NCBI GenBank assembly: GCA_035461175.1
Contig: DATHVR010000100.1
Location: 1 to 14,033 of the forward strand
Length of the DNA: 14,033 nt
Direction of reading: 5' to 3'
DNA from: DATHVR01 sp035461175
Lineage (GTDB): Bacteria; Actinomycetota; Acidimicrobiia; Spongiisociales; ZC4RG35
The position numbers and the translations under genes were made by a program. Below, piece by piece: positions 12,713 through 14,033 of this stretch. Below the pieces are notes generated by a model. That model worked only from the letters and a program-made list of their open reading frames with translations. It did not search any database and was not told the origin of the DNA. How positions within the stretch are numbered: position 1 is the stretch's first letter; each line of letters opens with the position of its first letter.

Positions 12713-14033
12713 TTACGGCCAGCTGGCCTCGATGGTGTCGACTACCTCTTGGGTGTCGGCGCCCTGGGCCCAGTTGACCATGCCTTCCCAGAAGGAGCCC
12801 TGGCCGACCTCGGGGGGCATGAGGTCGGAGGCGTCGAACACGAATGTGTTCTCAGCTAGGGCAGTGGTGATCGCATCGGCGAACGTCTCGGCCGAAGCCG
12901 ACTCGTAGCAGCCGATGTCGACGTCCTTGTGGCCGGGAAGCCGTTCGACGCCGGCCACACCGTGGCCGCCGTACGGTGCGATTCCGCCACCAGAAGCCGA
13001 AGCCAGCGTGCACTGCCAGTCGGGACTGATCCAGTCCTGGAGGGCCTGAACGGTGCTGTCCTCGGCCTCGAACACGATGATGGTGTCGCCGCCGCCCATG
13101 GCGCCGGTCTGGCCGTCGATGGTCGGGAAGCTGAACACCCCGATCTCAGACTCTTCTCCGTCCTCGTAGTCCGGCTGATCCACGAACACGTTCGAGATGA
13201 ACGAGCCCTGCTTCAACATGGCGCACCCGGGCGGGTCCTGGAACAGGGGTCCGGGAGAGTCGTTGAAGTTGACCCCCGTCACGTTGGCCGGTCCTCCGAG
13301 CACGAAGCCCTCGCCGTGGAAGATCTCACCGAAGGTGTCGAAAGCTTCCACGACCATCGGGTCGTTGAACGGGATCTCGTTGTTGTACCACTGGGCGTAA
13401 GCCTCGGCGCCATGGAGACGGACGAAGATGTCTTCGATCCAGTCGGTACCCGGCCATCCAGTGGCGCCACCCGACTCGAAGCCGAAGCACCACGGGGTGA
13501 GGCCGTCATCGACCATTTGCTGGGAGAGGGCGACCATGTCCTCGTAGGTTTCGGGGGTCTCATAACCACCGTCCTCGAAGGTCGGGATGTGATAGAAGAC
13601 GACCGACTTGAAGTTCGGGAACCACGGAATTCCGTAGTGCTGCCCGTCTTCACACAAACCGAGATCCATCCAGAACTTCGAGTGATTCTCTTCCATTTCG
13701 GCTATGTCGAAGCCCATCTCCTCGAGGGAGACCAGCGCGCCTTCATCGGCGAAGGCACAGATCGAGGCCGGCTGGGGAGTGAAGGCGACTTCGGGGGGAT
13801 CCCCGCCGTCGACCGCAATCCGCAACTCGTCCTCGAATCCGTCCGAGCCTCGGTACGTGATGCTCGATCCCGTCTGTTCGTTGTAGACGTCCACGAAGCC
13901 GGCGAGGGCATCGCCCTCTACGCCGGTCGGTGCCCCGAACAGGGCGAAGTCGGCGCCGACTTCCTCGGCCTCTCCTCCCCCACCTTCAGCGGTGGTCTCC
14001 GTGCCGCCGCCCTCGGCGGTGGTGTCAACGGCA
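12713..14033 (-). CDS. Alpha-glucoside-type substrate-binding lipoprotein (AglE-like), 5' end outside window
   Basis: About 440 residues are visible and the frame stays open to the window edge. The signal peptide and lipobox cysteine must lie beyond 14033. The first visible part is a Thr/Glu/Gly linker in which TTAEGGG occurs twice, then ADFALFGAPTG starts the mature domain. The family hallmarks GGATGWPGTDWIEDI and NNEIPFNDPMVVEAFD point to the alpha-glucoside-binding AglE group of CUT1 importers, anchored outside the cytoplasmic membrane. Six cysteines are spread through the domain. The first in-frame GTG (13894) is an internal Val and not the start. It is the first gene seen of the operon and its promoter is off the window. 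Aromatic residues (Trp, Tyr) are abundant, as usual for sugar binding. Confidence 0.92.
   Translation of the reverse strand, partial: AVDTTAEGGGTETTAEGGGGEAEEVGADFALFGAPTGVEGDALAGFVDVYNEQTGSSITYRGSDGFEDELRIAVDGGDPPEVAFTPQPASICAFADEGALVSLEEMGFDIAEMEENHSKFWMDLGLCEDGQHYGIPWFPNFKSVVFYHIPTFEDGGYETPETYEDMVALSQQMVDDGLTPWCFGFESGGATGWPGTDWIEDIFVRLHGAEAYAQWYNNEIPFNDPMVVEAFDTFGEIFHGEGFVLGGPANVTGVNFNDSPGPLFQDPPGCAMLKQGSFISNVFVDQPDYEDGEESEIGVFSFPTIDGQTGAMGGGDTIIVFEAEDSTVQALQDWISPDWQCTLASASGGGIAPYGGHGVAGVERLPGHKDVDIGCYESASAETFADAITTALAENTFVFDASDLMPPEVGQGSFWEGMVNWAQGADTQEVVDTIEASWP

Noticed and set aside
13892..13894. GTG as the start of the binding protein
   Set aside because: The frame stays open upstream and encodes a typical lipoprotein linker, so this is an internal Val and the gene is cut by the window edge.
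1..14033. CRISPR array, tRNA or rRNA gene, toxin-antitoxin or phage genes
   Set aside because: No repeat-spacer pattern, cloverleaf-like segment or matching protein was found by reading. A covariance-model or profile search was not possible here.

Overview
The window is GC-rich, densely packed bacterial DNA with ATG, GTG and TTG starts. It most resembles a high-GC Actinomycetota genome, possibly Acidimicrobiia. The grounds are the actinobacterial-type orphan DNA methyltransferase, candidate TANNNT promoter boxes close to GTG starts (two genes may be leaderless), and a Gly/Glu/Thr lipoprotein linker of the kind common in that class. This assignment is inferred from style and not from a marker gene.

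Layout from left to right. Positions 1-185 hold no gene: there is a 10-bp direct repeat that resembles an insertion-sequence end, and a small hairpin. Positions 186-3832 (minus) encode two overlapping ABC exporter half-transporters that look like one heterodimeric pump with one normal and one degenerate ATP site. A CHAD-domain (polyphosphate-binding type) gene follows on the minus strand at 3876-4901. It is divergent from a two-gene plus-strand unit, a Nudix hydrolase and the methionine sulfoxide reductase msrB (4967-5858). A Pat-like GNAT acetyltransferase (5895-6482, minus) is divergent from an MFS exporter (6604-7794, plus). Their shared control region carries a perfect 18-bp palindrome placed between a candidate -35 and -10.

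Positions 7846-10004 (plus) form a tight three-gene unit: an orphan beta-class DNA methyltransferase, a low-molecular-weight protein tyrosine phosphatase and a fructosamine-kinase family protein. The phosphatase and kinase match the two enzymatic steps known for repair of ribulosamine-5-phosphate glycation adducts, so a protein deglycation pair is the most interesting functional reading here.

Positions 10006-14033 (minus) are an alpha-glucoside-type ABC sugar importer operon. In transcription order it has a binding lipoprotein (its 5' end lies beyond the window), a strong intercistronic hairpin, two permeases overlapping by ATGA, and a small membrane protein in the same reading frame as the second permease with only a TAG and no ATG or GTG between them. 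No importer ATPase is present, so one must come from elsewhere.

No rRNA, tRNA, CRISPR array or complete mobile element was seen. I did not find a clearly new defence or mobile system. The strongest candidates for something undescribed are the methyltransferase-phosphatase-kinase linkage, the 6.5-kb operator and the odd start of the 157-residue membrane protein.
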